From: Pontederia crassipes
Lineage: Eukaryota; Streptophyta; Magnoliopsida; Commelinales; Pontederiaceae
NCBI GenBank assembly: GCA_030549335.1
Contig: CM060198.1
Coordinates: 38,015,853 to 38,079,852 of the forward strand
Reading direction: 5' to 3'
Length of the DNA: 64,000 nt
The position numbers and the translations under genes are program-made. This document shows, one piece after another, positions 1 to 10,508 of the stretch. Positions within the stretch are counted from its first letter, which is position 1. Each line of letters opens with the position of its first letter. The notes below the pieces were generated by a model. The model had not been told where the DNA came from and searched no databases. It saw only the letters and a list, made by a program, of their open reading frames with translations.

Positions 1-111
1 GCTTCAGAACTTTAACTCTATTTCATACCGAAGTTGAACCGTTACAATCAAAGATAACGCTCTTGGGGATTAGAGTCTTAGAGTTAGGTTCAAAGCTATA
101 AGTTATAGATA

Positions 112-138
112 CTTATGACATCCTTTGGGTGTCATAAG
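112..138. repeat. Imperfect inverted repeat, strongest hairpin version
   Basis: In this first unit positions 112-123 pair with 128-138. That gives eleven base pairs, one bulged t at 121 and a tttg loop at 124-127. In most other units the dyad is weaker. Units with tgacatcc and tgtccta lose one pair (116/134). Units with ttacaacc and tgtccta lose two (116/134 and 117/133). The full version needs c134a, which I saw mostly with the g117 variant (units starting at 1, 3553, 4737, 9769, 13913 and 15097, among others). The only indel in the window removes this hairpin's tip. Confidence 0.8.
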
Positions 139-1628
139 AGGTGATAGATCTTTAGAACTTTAACTCTATTTCAAACCTAAGTTGCACCGTTACAATCAAA
201 GATAACGCTCTTGGGGATTAGAGTCTTAGAGTTAGGTTCAAAGCAATAAGTTATAGATACTTATTACAACTTTTGGGTGTCCTAAGAGGTGATAGATCTT
301 TAGAACTTTAACTCTATTTCAAACCGAAGTTGAACCGTTACAATCAAAGATAACGCTCTTGGGGATTAGAGTCTTAGAGTTAGGTTCAAAGCTATAAGTT
401 ATAGATTCTTATGACATCCTTTGGGTGTCCTAAGAGGTGATAGATCTTTAGAACTTTAACTCTATTTCAAACCTAAGTTGAACCGTTACAATCAAAGATA
501 ACGCTCTTGGGGATTAGAGTCTTAGAGTTAGGTTCAAAGCAATAAGTTATAGATACTTATTACAACCTTTGGGTGTTCTAAGAGGTGATAGATCTTTAGA
601 ACTTTAACTCTATTTCAAACCGAAGTTGAACCGTTACAATCAAAGATAACGCTCTTAGGGATTAGAGTCTTAGAGTTAGGTTCAAAGTTATAAGTTATAG
701 ATACTTATGACATCCTTTGGGTGTCCTAAGAGGTGATAGATCTTTAGAACTTTAACTCTTTTTCAAACCTAAGTTGAACCGTTACAATCAAAGATAACGC
801 TCTTGGGGATTAGAGTCTTAGAGTTAGGTTCAAAGCAATAAGTTATAGATACTTATTACAACCTTTGGGTGTCCTAAGAGGTGATAGATCTTTAGAACTT
901 TAACTCTATTTCAAACCGAAGTTGAACCGTTACAATCAAAGATAACGCTCTTGGGGATTAGAGTCTTAGAGTTAGGTTCAAAGCTATAAGTTATAGATAC
1001 TTATTACAACCTTTGGGTGTCCTAAGAGGTGATAGATCTTTAGAACTTTAACTCTATTTCAAACCGAAGTTGAACCGTTACAATCAAAGATAACGCTCTT
1101 GGGGATTAGAGTCTTAGAGTTAGGTTCAAAGCAATAAGTGATTGATAGTTATGTCATCCTTTGGGTGTCCTTAGAGGTGATAGATCTTTAGAACTTTAAC
1201 TCTATTTCAAACCTAAGTTGAACCGTTACAATCAAAGATAACGCTCTTGGGGATTAGAGTCTTAGAGTTAGGTTCAAAGCAATAAGTTATAGATACTTAT
1301 TACAACCTTTGGGTGTTCTAAGAGGTGATAGATCTTTAGAACTTTAACTCTATTTCAAACCGAAGTTGAACCGCTACAATCAAAGATAACGCTCTTGGGG
1401 ATTAGAGTCTTAGAGTTAGGTTCAAAGTTATAAGTTATAGATACTTATGACATCCTTTGGGTGTCCTAAGAGGTGATAGATCTTTAGAACTTTAACTCTT
1501 TTTCAAACCTAAGTTGAACCGTTACAATCAAAGATAACGCTCTTGGGGATTAGAGTCTTAGAGTTAGGTTCAAAGCAATAAGTTATAAATACTTATTACA
1601 ACCTTTGGGTGTCCTAAGAGGTGATAGA

Positions 1629-1776
1629 TCTTTAGAACTTTAACTCTATTTCAAACCGAAGTTGAACCGTTACAATCAAAGATAACGCTCTTGGGGATTA
1701 GAGTCTTAGAGTTAGGTTCAAAGCTATAAGTTATAGATACTTATTACAACCTTTGGGTGTCCTAAGAGGTGATAGA
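1629..1776 (+). repeat. Reference unit (consensus, type D)
   Basis: This copy equals the consensus I derived and serves as the numbering reference (unit position 1 = 1629). G+C is 52 of 148 bases (35%). Positions 7-19, 37-64 and 66-83 are almost invariant across the window. Variation concentrates at 1-5, 20, 30, 36, 65, 84/88, 96-97, 104-108, 117/121 and 133-134. There are three CpG sites, in ccgaag (29-30), ccgttac (40-41) and aacgctc (58-59). The first is abolished in every cctaag or ccaaag unit. The boundary between neighbouring units reads aga|tct, a BglII-type palindrome, in tcttt-start units and aga|gct in gcttc-start units. The length matches nucleosome core DNA, a common but not diagnostic property of centromeric satellites. 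Confidence 0.95.
1629..1776 (+). other. Probable ancient half-unit (about 75 + 73 bp) structure
   Basis: The two halves of the unit carry similar landmarks in the same order. tctttaga (1-8) matches tcttagag (76-83). ttcaaacc (22-29) matches ttcaaagc (89-96). aagtt (31-35) matches aagtt (100-104). ttacaa (42-47) matches ttacaa (116-121). cttgggg (62-68) matches ctttggg (123-129). ttagag (70-75) matches taagag (135-140). The displacements run from 61 to 75 bp, so small indels would be needed. I infer that the 148-bp unit arose as a dimer of a unit of about 74 bp whose halves then diverged. Each match is short, so chance similarity in A+T-rich DNA is not excluded. Confidence 0.5.
1724..1736. repeat. 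13-bp dyad ctataa-g-ttatag (example copy)
   Basis: Unit positions 96-108 form a perfect 6-bp inverted repeat around one central g. It is intact in every ctata unit with tatag downstream. The caata, gttata, gtgat, ataaat, tatata and tggat variants shorten or break it, leaving ataa-g-ttat or less. This is the most variable part of the unit. Dyad symmetry has been reported as a common property of centromeric satellites that lack CENP-B boxes; whether it matters here is unknown. Confidence 0.85.
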
Positions 1777-2072
1777 TCTTTAGAACTTTAACTCTATTTC
1801 AAACCGAAGTTGAACCGTTACAATCAAAGATAACGCTCTTGGGGATTAGAGTCTTATAGTTAGGTTCAAAGCAATAAGTGATAGATACTTATGACATCCT
1901 TTGGGTGTCCTAAGAGGTGATAGATCTTTAGAACTTTAACTCTATTTCAAACCGAAGTTAAACCGTTACAATCGAAGATAACGCTCTTGGGGTTTAGAGT
2001 CTTAGAGTTAGGTTCAAAGCTATAAGTTATAGATACTTATTACAACCTTTGGGTGTCCTAAGAGGTGATAGA

Positions 2073-2220
2073 GCTTCAGAACTTTAACTCTATTTCAAAC
2101 CGAAGTTGAACCGTTACAATCAAAGATAACGCTCTTTGGGATTAGAGTCTTAGAGATAGATTCAAAGCAATAAGTTATATATAATTATTACAACCTTTGG
2201 GTGTCCTAAGAGGTGATAGA
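2073..2220 (+). repeat. Type T unit: linked g65t, t84a, g88a variant
   Basis: This unit begins gcttc and reads ctctttggg, then gagatagattc, and usually ends caataagttatata. These changes stay together in nearly every copy, including those at 8289, 12433, 16873, 20277, 25901, 28417, 33005, 42625, 49137, 52245 and 58010. It is therefore a stable sub-lineage rather than random mutation. This copy also has a private a at 2184 (ataatt in place of atactt), which its other block copies at 8400 and 12544 lack. A recombinant T unit that reverts to ctata and tatag lies at 19093. Confidence 0.85.
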
Positions 2221-5200
2221 TCTTTAGAACTTTAACTCTATTTCAAACCGAAGTTGAACCGTTACAATCGAAGATAACGCTCTTGGGGATTAGAGTCTTA
2301 GAGTTAGGTTCAAAGCTATAAGTTATAGATACTTATTACAACCTTTGGGTGTCCTAAGAGGTGATAGAGCTTCAGAACTTTAACTCTATTTCAAACCGAA
2401 GTTGAACCGTTACAATCACAGATAACGCTCTTGGGGATTAGAGTCTTAGAGTTAGGTTCAAAGCTATAAGTTATAGATACTTATGACATCCTTTGGGTGT
2501 CCTAAGAGGTGATAGATCTTTAGAACTTTAACTCTATTTCAAACCTAAGTTGAACCGTTACAATCAAAGATAACGCAATTGGGGATTAGAGTCTTAGAGT
2601 TAGGTTCAAATCTATAAGTTATAGATACTTATGACATCCTTTGGGTGTCCTAAGAGGTGATAGATCTTTAGAACTTTAACTCTATTTCAAACCTAAGTTG
2701 AACCGTTACAATCAAAGATAACGCTCTTGGGGATTAGAGTCTTAGAGTTAGGTTCAAAGCAATAAGTTATAGATACTTATTACAACCTTTGGGTGTTCTA
2801 AGAGGTGATAGATCTTTAGAACTTTAACTCTATTTCAAACCGAAGTTGAACCGTTACAATCAAAGATAACGCTCTTGGGGATTAGAGTCTTAGAGTTAGG
2901 TTCAAAGTTATAAGTTATAGATACTTATGACATCCTTTGGGTGTCCTAAGAGGTGATAGATCTTTAGAACTTTAACTCTTTTTCAAACCTAAGTTGAACC
3001 GTTACAATCAAAGATAACGCTCTTGGAGATTAGAGTCTTAGAGTTAGGTTCAAAGCAATAAGTTATAAATACTTATTACAACCTTTGGGTGTCCTAAGAG
3101 GTGATAGATCTTTAGAACTTTAACTCTATTTCAAACCGAAGTTGAACCGTTACAATCAAAGATAACGCTCTTGGGGATTAGAGTCTTAGAGTTAGGTTCA
3201 AAGCTATAAGTTATAAATACTTATTACAACCTTTGGTTGTCCTAAGAGGTGATAGAGCTTCAGAACTTTAACTCTATTTCAAACCGAAGTTGAACCGTTA
3301 CAATCAAAGATAACGCTCTTGGGGATTAGAGTCTTAGAGTTAGGTTCAAAGCTATAAGTTATAGATACTTATGACATCCTTTGGGTGTCCTAAGAGGTGA
3401 TAGATCTTTAGAACTTTAACTCTATTTCAAACTGAAGTTAAACCGTTACAATCAAAGATAACGCTCTTGGGGATTAGAGTCTTAGAGTTAGGTTCAAAGC
3501 TATAAGTTATAGATACTTATTACAACCTTTGGGTGTCCTAAGAGGTGATAGAGCTTCAGAACTTTAACTCTATTTCAAACCGAAGTTGAACCGTTACAAT
3601 CAAAGATAACGCTCTTGGGGATTAGAGTCTTAGAGTTAGGTTCAAAGCTATAAGTTATAGATACTTATGACATCCTTTGGGTGTCATAAGAGGTGATAGA
3701 TCTTTAGAACTTTAACTCTATTTCAAACCTAAGTTGCACCGTTACAATCAAAGATAACGCTCTTGGGGATTAGAGTCTTAGAGTTAGGTTCAAAGCAATA
3801 AGTTATAGATACTTATTACAACTTTTGGGTGTCCTAAGAGGTGATAGATCTTTAGAACTTTAACTCTATTTCAAACCGAAGTTGAACCGTTACAATCAAA
3901 GATAACGCTCTTGGGGATTAGAGTCTTAGAGTTAGGTTCAAAGCTATAAGTTATAGATTCTTATGACATCCTTTGGGTGTCCTAAGAGGTGATAGATCTT
4001 TAGAACTTTAACTCTATTTCAAACCTAAGTTGAACCGTTACAATCAAAGATAACACTCTTGGGGATTAGAGTCTTAGAGTTAGGTTCAAAGCAATAAGTT
4101 ATAGATACTTATTACAACCTTTGGGTGTTCTAAGAGGTGATAGATCTTTAGAACTTTAACTCTATTTCAAACCGAAGTTGAACCGTTACAATCAAAGATA
4201 ACGCTCTTGGGGATTAAAGTCTTAGAGTTAGGTTCAAAGTTATAAGTTATAGATACTTATGACATCCTTTGGGTGTCCTAAGAGGTGATAGATCTTTAGA
4301 ACTTTAACTCTATTTCAAACCGAAGTTGAACCGTTACAATCAAAGATTACGCTCTTGGGGATTAGAGTCTTAGAGTTAGGTTCAAAGCTATAAGTTATAG
4401 ATACTTATTACAACCTTTGGGTGTCCTAAGAGGTGATAGATCTTTAGAACTTTAACTCTATTTCAAACCGAAGTTGAACCGTTACAATCAAAGATAACGC
4501 TCTTGGGGATTAGAGTCTTAGAGTTAGGTTCAAAGCAATAAGTGATAGATAGTTATGACATCCTTTGGGTGTCCTTAGAGGTGATAGATCTTTAGAACTT
4601 TAACTCTATTTCAAACCGAAGTTAAACCGTTACAATCAAAGATAACGCTCTTGGGGATTAGAGTCTTTGAGTTAGGTTCAAAGCTATAAGTTATAGATAC
4701 TTATTACAACCTTTGGGTGTCCTAAGAGGTGATAGAGCTTCAGAACTTTAACTCTATTTCAAACCGAAGTTGAACCGTTACAATCAAAGATAACGCTCTT
4801 GGGGATTAGAGTCTTAGAGTTAGGTTCAAAGCTATAAGTTATAGATACTTATGACATCCTTTGGGTGTCATAAGAGGTGATAGATCTTTAGAACTTTAAC
4901 TCTATTTCAAACCTAAGTTGAACCGTTACAATCAAAGATAACGCTCTTGGGGATTAGAGTCTTAGAGTTAGGTTCAAAGCAATAAGTTATAGATACTTAT
5001 TACAACCTTTGGGTGTCCTAAGAGGTGATAGATCTTTAGAACTTTAACTCTATTTCAAACCAAAGTTGAACCGTTACAATCAAAGATAACGCTCTTGGGG
5101 ATTAGAGTCTTAGAGTTAGGTTCAAAGCTATAAGTTATAGATTCTTATGACATCCTTTCGGTGTCCTAAGAGGTGATAGATCTTTAGAACTTTAACTCTA

Positions 5201-6813
5201 TTTCAAACCTAAGTTGAACCGTTACAATCAAAGATAACGCTCTTGGGGATTAGAGTCTTAGAGTTAGGTTCAAAGCAATAAGTTATAGATACTTATTACA
5301 ACCTTTGGGTGTTCTAAGAGGTGATAGATCTTTAGAACTTTAACTCTATTTCAAACCGAAGTTGAACCGTTACAATCAAAGATAACGCTCTTGGGGATTA
5401 GAGTCTTAGAGTTAGATTCAAAGCTATAAGTTATGGATACTTATTACAACCCTTGGGTGTCCTAAGAGGTGATAGATCTTTAGAACTTTAACTCTATTTC
5501 AAACCGAAGTTGAACCGTTACAATCAAAGATAACGCTCTTGGGGATTAGAGTCTTAGAGTTAGGTTCAAAGCTATAAGTTATGGATACTTATTACAACCC
5601 TTGGGTGTCCTAAGAGGTGATAGATCTTTAGAACTTTAACTCTATTTCAAACCGAAGTTGAACCGTTACAATCAAAGATAACGCTCTTGGGGATTAGAGT
5701 CTTAGAGTTAGGTTCAAAGCAATAAGTTATAGATACTTATTACAACCTTTGGGTGTCCTAAGAGGTGATAGATCTTTAGAACTTTAACTCTATTTCAAAC
5801 CGAAGTTGAACCGTTACAATCAAAGATAACGCTCTTGGGGATTAGATTCTTAGAGTTAGGTTCAAAGCTATAAGTTATAGATACTTATTACAACCTTTGG
5901 GTGTCCTAAGAGGTGATAGAGCTTCAGAACTTTAACTCTATTTCAAACCGAAGTTGAACCGTTACAATCAAAGATAACGCTCTTGGGGATTAGAGTCTTA
6001 GAGTTAGGTTCAAAGCTATATGTTATAGATACTTATGACATCCTTTGGGTGTCCTAAGAGGTGATAGATCTTTAGAACTTTAACTCTATTTCAAACCGAA
6101 GTTGAACCGTTACAATCAAAGATAACGCTCTTGGGGATTAGAGTCTTAGAGTTAGGTTCAAAGCTATAAGTTATAGATACTTATTACAACCTTTGGGTGT
6201 CCTAAGAGGTGATAGAGCTTCAGAACTTTAACTCTATTTCAAACCGAAGTTGAACCGTTACAATCAAAGATAACGCTCTTAGGGATTAGAGTCTTAGAGT
6301 TAGGTTCAAAGTTATAAGTTATAGATACTTATGACATCCTTTGGGTGTCCTAAGAGGTGATAGATCTTTAGAACTTTAACTCTTTTTCAAACCTAAGTTG
6401 AACCGTTACAATCAAAGATAACGCTCTTGGGGATTAGAGTCTTAGAGTTAGGTTCAAAGCAATAAGTTATAGATACTTATTACAACCTTTGGGTGTCCTA
6501 AGAGGTGATAGATCTTTAGAACTTTAACTCTATTTCAAACCGAAGTTGAACCGTTACAATCAAAGATAACGCTCTTGGGGATTAGAGTCTTAGAGTTAGG
6601 TTCAAAGCAATAAGTGATTGATAGTTATGGCATCCTTTGGGTGTCCTTAGAGGTGATAGATCTTTAGAACTTTAACTCTATTTCAAACCGAAGTTGAACC
6701 GTTACAATCAAAGATAACGCTCTTGGGGATTAGAGTCTTAGAGTTAGGTTCAAAGCTATAAGTTATAGATACTTATTACAACCTTTGGGTGTCCTAAGAG
6801 GTGATAGAGCTTC

Positions 6814-9800
6814 AGAACTTTAACTCTATTTCAAACCGAAGTTGAACCGTTACAATCAAAGATAACGCTCTTAGGGATTAGAGTCTTAGAGTTAGGTTCA
6901 AAGTTATAAGTTATAGATACTTATGACATCCTTTGGGTGTCCTAAGAGGTGATAGATCTTTAGAACTTTAACTCTTTTTCAAACCTAAGTTGAACCGTTA
7001 CAATCAAAGATAACGCTCTTGGGGATTAGAGTCTTAGAGTTAGGTTCAAAGCAATAAGTTATAGATACTTATTACAACCTTTGGGTGTCCTAAGAGGTGA
7101 TAGATCTTTAGAACTTTAACTCTATTTCAAACCGAAGTTGAACCGTTACAATCAAAGATAACGCTCTTGGGGATTAGAGTCTTAGAGTTAGGTTCAAAGC
7201 TATAAGTTATAGATACTTATTACAACCTTTGGGTGTCCTAAGAGGTGATAGATCTTTAGAACTTTAACTCTATTTCAAACCGAAGTTGAACCGTTACAAT
7301 CAAAGATAACGCTCTTGGGGATTAGAGTCTTAGAGTTAGGTTCAAAGCAATAAGTGATTGATAGTTATGACATCCTTTGGGTGTCCTTAGAGGTGATAGA
7401 TCTTTAGAACTTTAACTCTATTTCAAACCTAAGTTGAACCGTTACAATCAAAGATAACGCTCTTGGGGATTAGAGTCTTAGAGTTAGGTTCAAAGCAATA
7501 AGTTATAGATACTTATTACAACCTTTGGGTGTTCTAAGAGGTGATAGATCTTTAGAACTTTAACTCTATTTCAAACCGAAGTTGAACCGCTACAATCAAA
7601 GATAACGCTCTTGGGGATTAGAGTCTTAGAGTTAGGTTCAAAGTTATAAGTTATAGATACTTATGACATCCTTTGGGTGTCCTAAGAGGTGATAGATCTT
7701 TAGAACTTTAACTCTTTTTCAAACCTAAGTTGAACCGTTACAATCAAAGATAACGCTCTTGGGGATTAGAGTCTTAGAGTTAGGTTCAAAGCAATAAGTT
7801 ATAAATACTTATTACAACCTTTGGGTGTCCTAAGAGGTGATAGATCTTTAGAACTTTAACTCTATTTCAAACCGAAGTTGAACCGTTACAATCAAAGATA
7901 ACGCTCTTGGGGATTAGAGTCTTAGAGTTAGGTTCAAAGCTATAAGTTATAGATACTTATTACAACCTTTGGGTGTCCTAAGAGGTGATAGATCTTTAGA
8001 ACTTTAACTCTATTTCAAACCGAAGTTGAACCGTTACAATCAAAGATAACGCTCTTGGGGATTAGAGTCTTAGAGTTAGGTTCAAAGCAATAAGTGATAG
8101 ATACTTATGACATCCTTTGGGTGTCCTAAGAGGTGATAGATCTTTAGAACTTTAACTCTATTTCAAACCGAAGTTAAACCGTTACAATCGAAGATAACGC
8201 TCTTGGGGTTTAGAGTCTTAGAGTTAGGTTCAAAGCTATAAGTTATAGATACTTATTACAACCTTTGGGTGTCCTAAGAGGTGATAGAGCTTCAGAACTT
8301 TAACTCTATTTCAAACCGAAGTTGAACCGTTACAATCAAAGATAACGCTCTTTGGGATTAGAGTCTTAGAGATAGATTCAAAGCAATAAGTTATATATAC
8401 TTATTACAACCTTTGGGTGTCCTAAGAGGTGATAGATCTTTAGAACTTTAACTCTATTTCAAACCGAAGTTGAACCGTTACAATCGAAGATAACGCTCTT
8501 GGGGATTAGAGTCTTAGAGTTAGGTTCAAAGCTATAAGTTATAGATACTTATTACAACCTTTGGGTGTCCTAAGAGGTGATAGAGCTTCAGAACTTTAAC
8601 TCTATTTCAAACCGAAGTTGAACCGTTACAATCACAGATAACGCTCTTGGGGATTAGAGTCTTAGAGTTAGGTTCAAAGCTATAAGTTATAGATACTTAT
8701 GACATCCTTTGGGTGTCCTAAGAGGTGATAGATCTTTAGAACTTTAACTCTATTTCAAACCTAAGTTGAACCGTTACAATCAAAGATAACGCAATTGGGG
8801 ATTAGAGTCTTAGAGTTAGGTTCAAATCTATAAGTTATAGATACTTATGACATCCTTTGGGTGTCCTAAGAGGTGATAGATCTTTAGAACTTTAACTCTA
8901 TTTCAAACCTAAGTTGAACCGTTACAATCAAAGATAACGCTCTTGGGGATTAGAGTCTTAGAGTTAGGTTCAAAGCAATAAGTTATAGATACTTATTACA
9001 ACCTTTGGGTGTTCTAAGAGGTGATAGATCTTTAGAACTTTAACTCTATTTCAAACCGAAGTTGAACCGTTACAATCAAAGATAACGCTCTTGGGGATTA
9101 GAGTCTTAGAGTTAGGTTCAAAGTTATAAGTTATAGATACTTATGACATCCTTTGGGTGTCCTAAGAGGTGATAGATCTTTAGAACTTTAACTCTTTTTC
9201 AAACCTAAGTTGAACCGTTACAATCAAAGATAACGCTCTTGGAGATTAGAGTCTTAGAGTTAGGTTCAAAGCAATAAGTTATAAATACTTATTACAACCT
9301 TTGGGTGTCCTAAGAGGTGATAGATCTTTAGAACTTTAACTCTATTTCAAACCGAAGTTGAACCGTTACAATCAAAGATAACGCTCTTGGGGATTAGAGT
9401 CTTAGAGTTAGGTTCAAAGCTATAAGTTATAAATACTTATTACAACCTTTGGTTGTCCTAAGAGGTGATAGAGCTTCAGAACTTTAACTCTATTTCAAAC
9501 CGAAGTTGAACCGTTACAATCAAAGATAACGCTCTTGGGGATTAGAGTCTTAGAGTTAGGTTCAAAGCTATAAGTTATAGATACTTATGACATCCTTTGG
9601 GTGTCCTAAGAGGTGATAGATCTTTAGAACTTTAACTCTATTTCAAACTGAAGTTAAACCGTTACAATCAAAGATAACGCTCTTGGGGATTAGAGTCTTA
9701 GAGTTAGGTTCAAAGCTATAAGTTATAGATACTTATTACAACCTTTGGGTGTCCTAAGAGGTGATAGAGCTTCAGAACTTTAACTCTATTTCAAACCGAA

Positions 9801-10174
9801 GTTGAACCGTTACAATCAAAGATAACGCTCTTGGGGATTAGAGTCTTAGAGTTAGGTTCAAAGCTATAAGTTATAGATACTTATGACATCCTTTGGGTGT
9901 CATAAGAGGTGATAGATCTTTAGAACTTTAACTCTATTTCAAACCTAAGTTGCACCGTTACAATCAAAGATAACGCTCTTGGGGATTAGAGTCTTAGAGT
10001 TAGGTTCAAAGCAATAAGTTATAGATACTTATTACAACTTTTGGGTGTCCTAAGAGGTGATAGATCTTTAGAACTTTAACTCTATTTCAAACCGAAGTTG
10101 AACCGTTACAATCAAAGATAACGCTCTTGGGGATTAGAGTCTTAGAGTTAGGTTCAAAGCTATAAGTTATAGAT
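6814..10174 (+). repeat. Segmental block 1, second copy
   Basis: This is the partner of 598-3958. It carries the same private markers 6,216 bp downstream: ccgctac at 7587, atcacag at 8633, acgcaatt near 8789 and gttgcacc at 9949. The units between the two copies (5773-6808) belong to other blocks, so the two copies are not simply adjacent. At 10175 the unit changes from the attcttatgac form seen in copy 1 to the atacttattac form, which marks the exchange point. Confidence 0.92.
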
Positions 10175-10508
10175 ACTTATTACAACCTTTGGGTGTCCTA
10201 AGAGGTGATAGAGCTTCAGAACTTTAACTCTATTTCAAACCGAAGTTGAACCGTTACAATCAAAGATAACGCTCTTAGGGATTAGAGTCTTAGAGTTAGG
10301 TTCAAAGTTATAAGTTATAGATACTTATGACATCCTTTGGGTGTCCTAAGAGGTGATAGATCTTTAGAACTTTAACTCTTTTTCAAACCTAAGTTGAACC
10401 GTTACAATCAAAGATAACGCTCTTGGGGATTAGAGTCTTAGAGTTAGGTTCAAAGCAATAAGTTATAGATACTTATTACAACCTTTGGGTGTCCTAAGAG
10501 GTGATAGA

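Larger units (their letters stand above)
1185..1924 (+). repeat. Five-unit higher-order run F-B-C-D-E (740 bp)
   Basis: Five successive units show the commonest order in the window. F has cctaag, caata and tgttcta. B has gttata and tgacatcc. C has ctcttttt, cctaag and caata with ataaat. D is consensus. E has caataagtgat with tgacatcc. The same order occurs at 445 and 7401, and in most later blocks (for example 38037, 40553 and 45141 onward). It is often followed by G (gttaaacc) and H (gcttc start). Nearly every gttata unit is followed by a ctcttttt unit; 4145 and 17021 are exceptions. F units do not recur at a constant spacing: the first ones are units 3, 8, 18, 27, 35, 50 and 60. Confidence 0.85.
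598..3958 (+). repeat. Segmental block 1, first copy (42-unit offset)
   Basis: This 3,361-bp stretch matches 6814-10174 exactly 6,216 bp (42 units) away. Rare variants shared in the same order include cttaggg (unit 4), ccgctac at 1371, atcgaag with ggtttag in unit 13, atcacag at 2417, acgcaatt near 2573, ttggag, ttggttg, actgaagttaaacc, and gttgcacc at 3733. I noted only three differences: t1154/a7370, t1857/g8073 and a2184/c8400. The match stops on the left at the first five bases of unit 4 and on the right at unit position 111 of unit 26. Such high identity marks a young copy. Confidence 0.92.

Noticed and set aside
112..138. Intrinsic transcription terminator
   Set aside because: The inverted repeat is not G+C-rich, has no following T run and is not next to any gene; it recurs in every unit.
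593..740. Telomere-like ttaggg and gttagg words
   Set aside because: ttaggg occurs only once per unit in cttaggg variants, and ttagg once per unit. There is no short tandem telomeric repeat.
1724..1736. TATA box or bacterial -10 promoter from ctataag and tatagat
   Set aside because: These are common words in 35% G+C DNA, with no gene downstream and no matching upstream element at suitable spacing.
1629..1776. CENP-B box
   Set aside because: The reverse complement near unit positions 20-35 contains cttcgg, but the required a and cggg at their spacing are absent. No other window of the unit fits the core.
1629..1776. 5S rRNA or tRNA gene array
   Set aside because: No A box, no T-rich terminator and no cloverleaf were found; the unit does not resemble 5S rRNA. 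Only an isolated B-box-like word is present.
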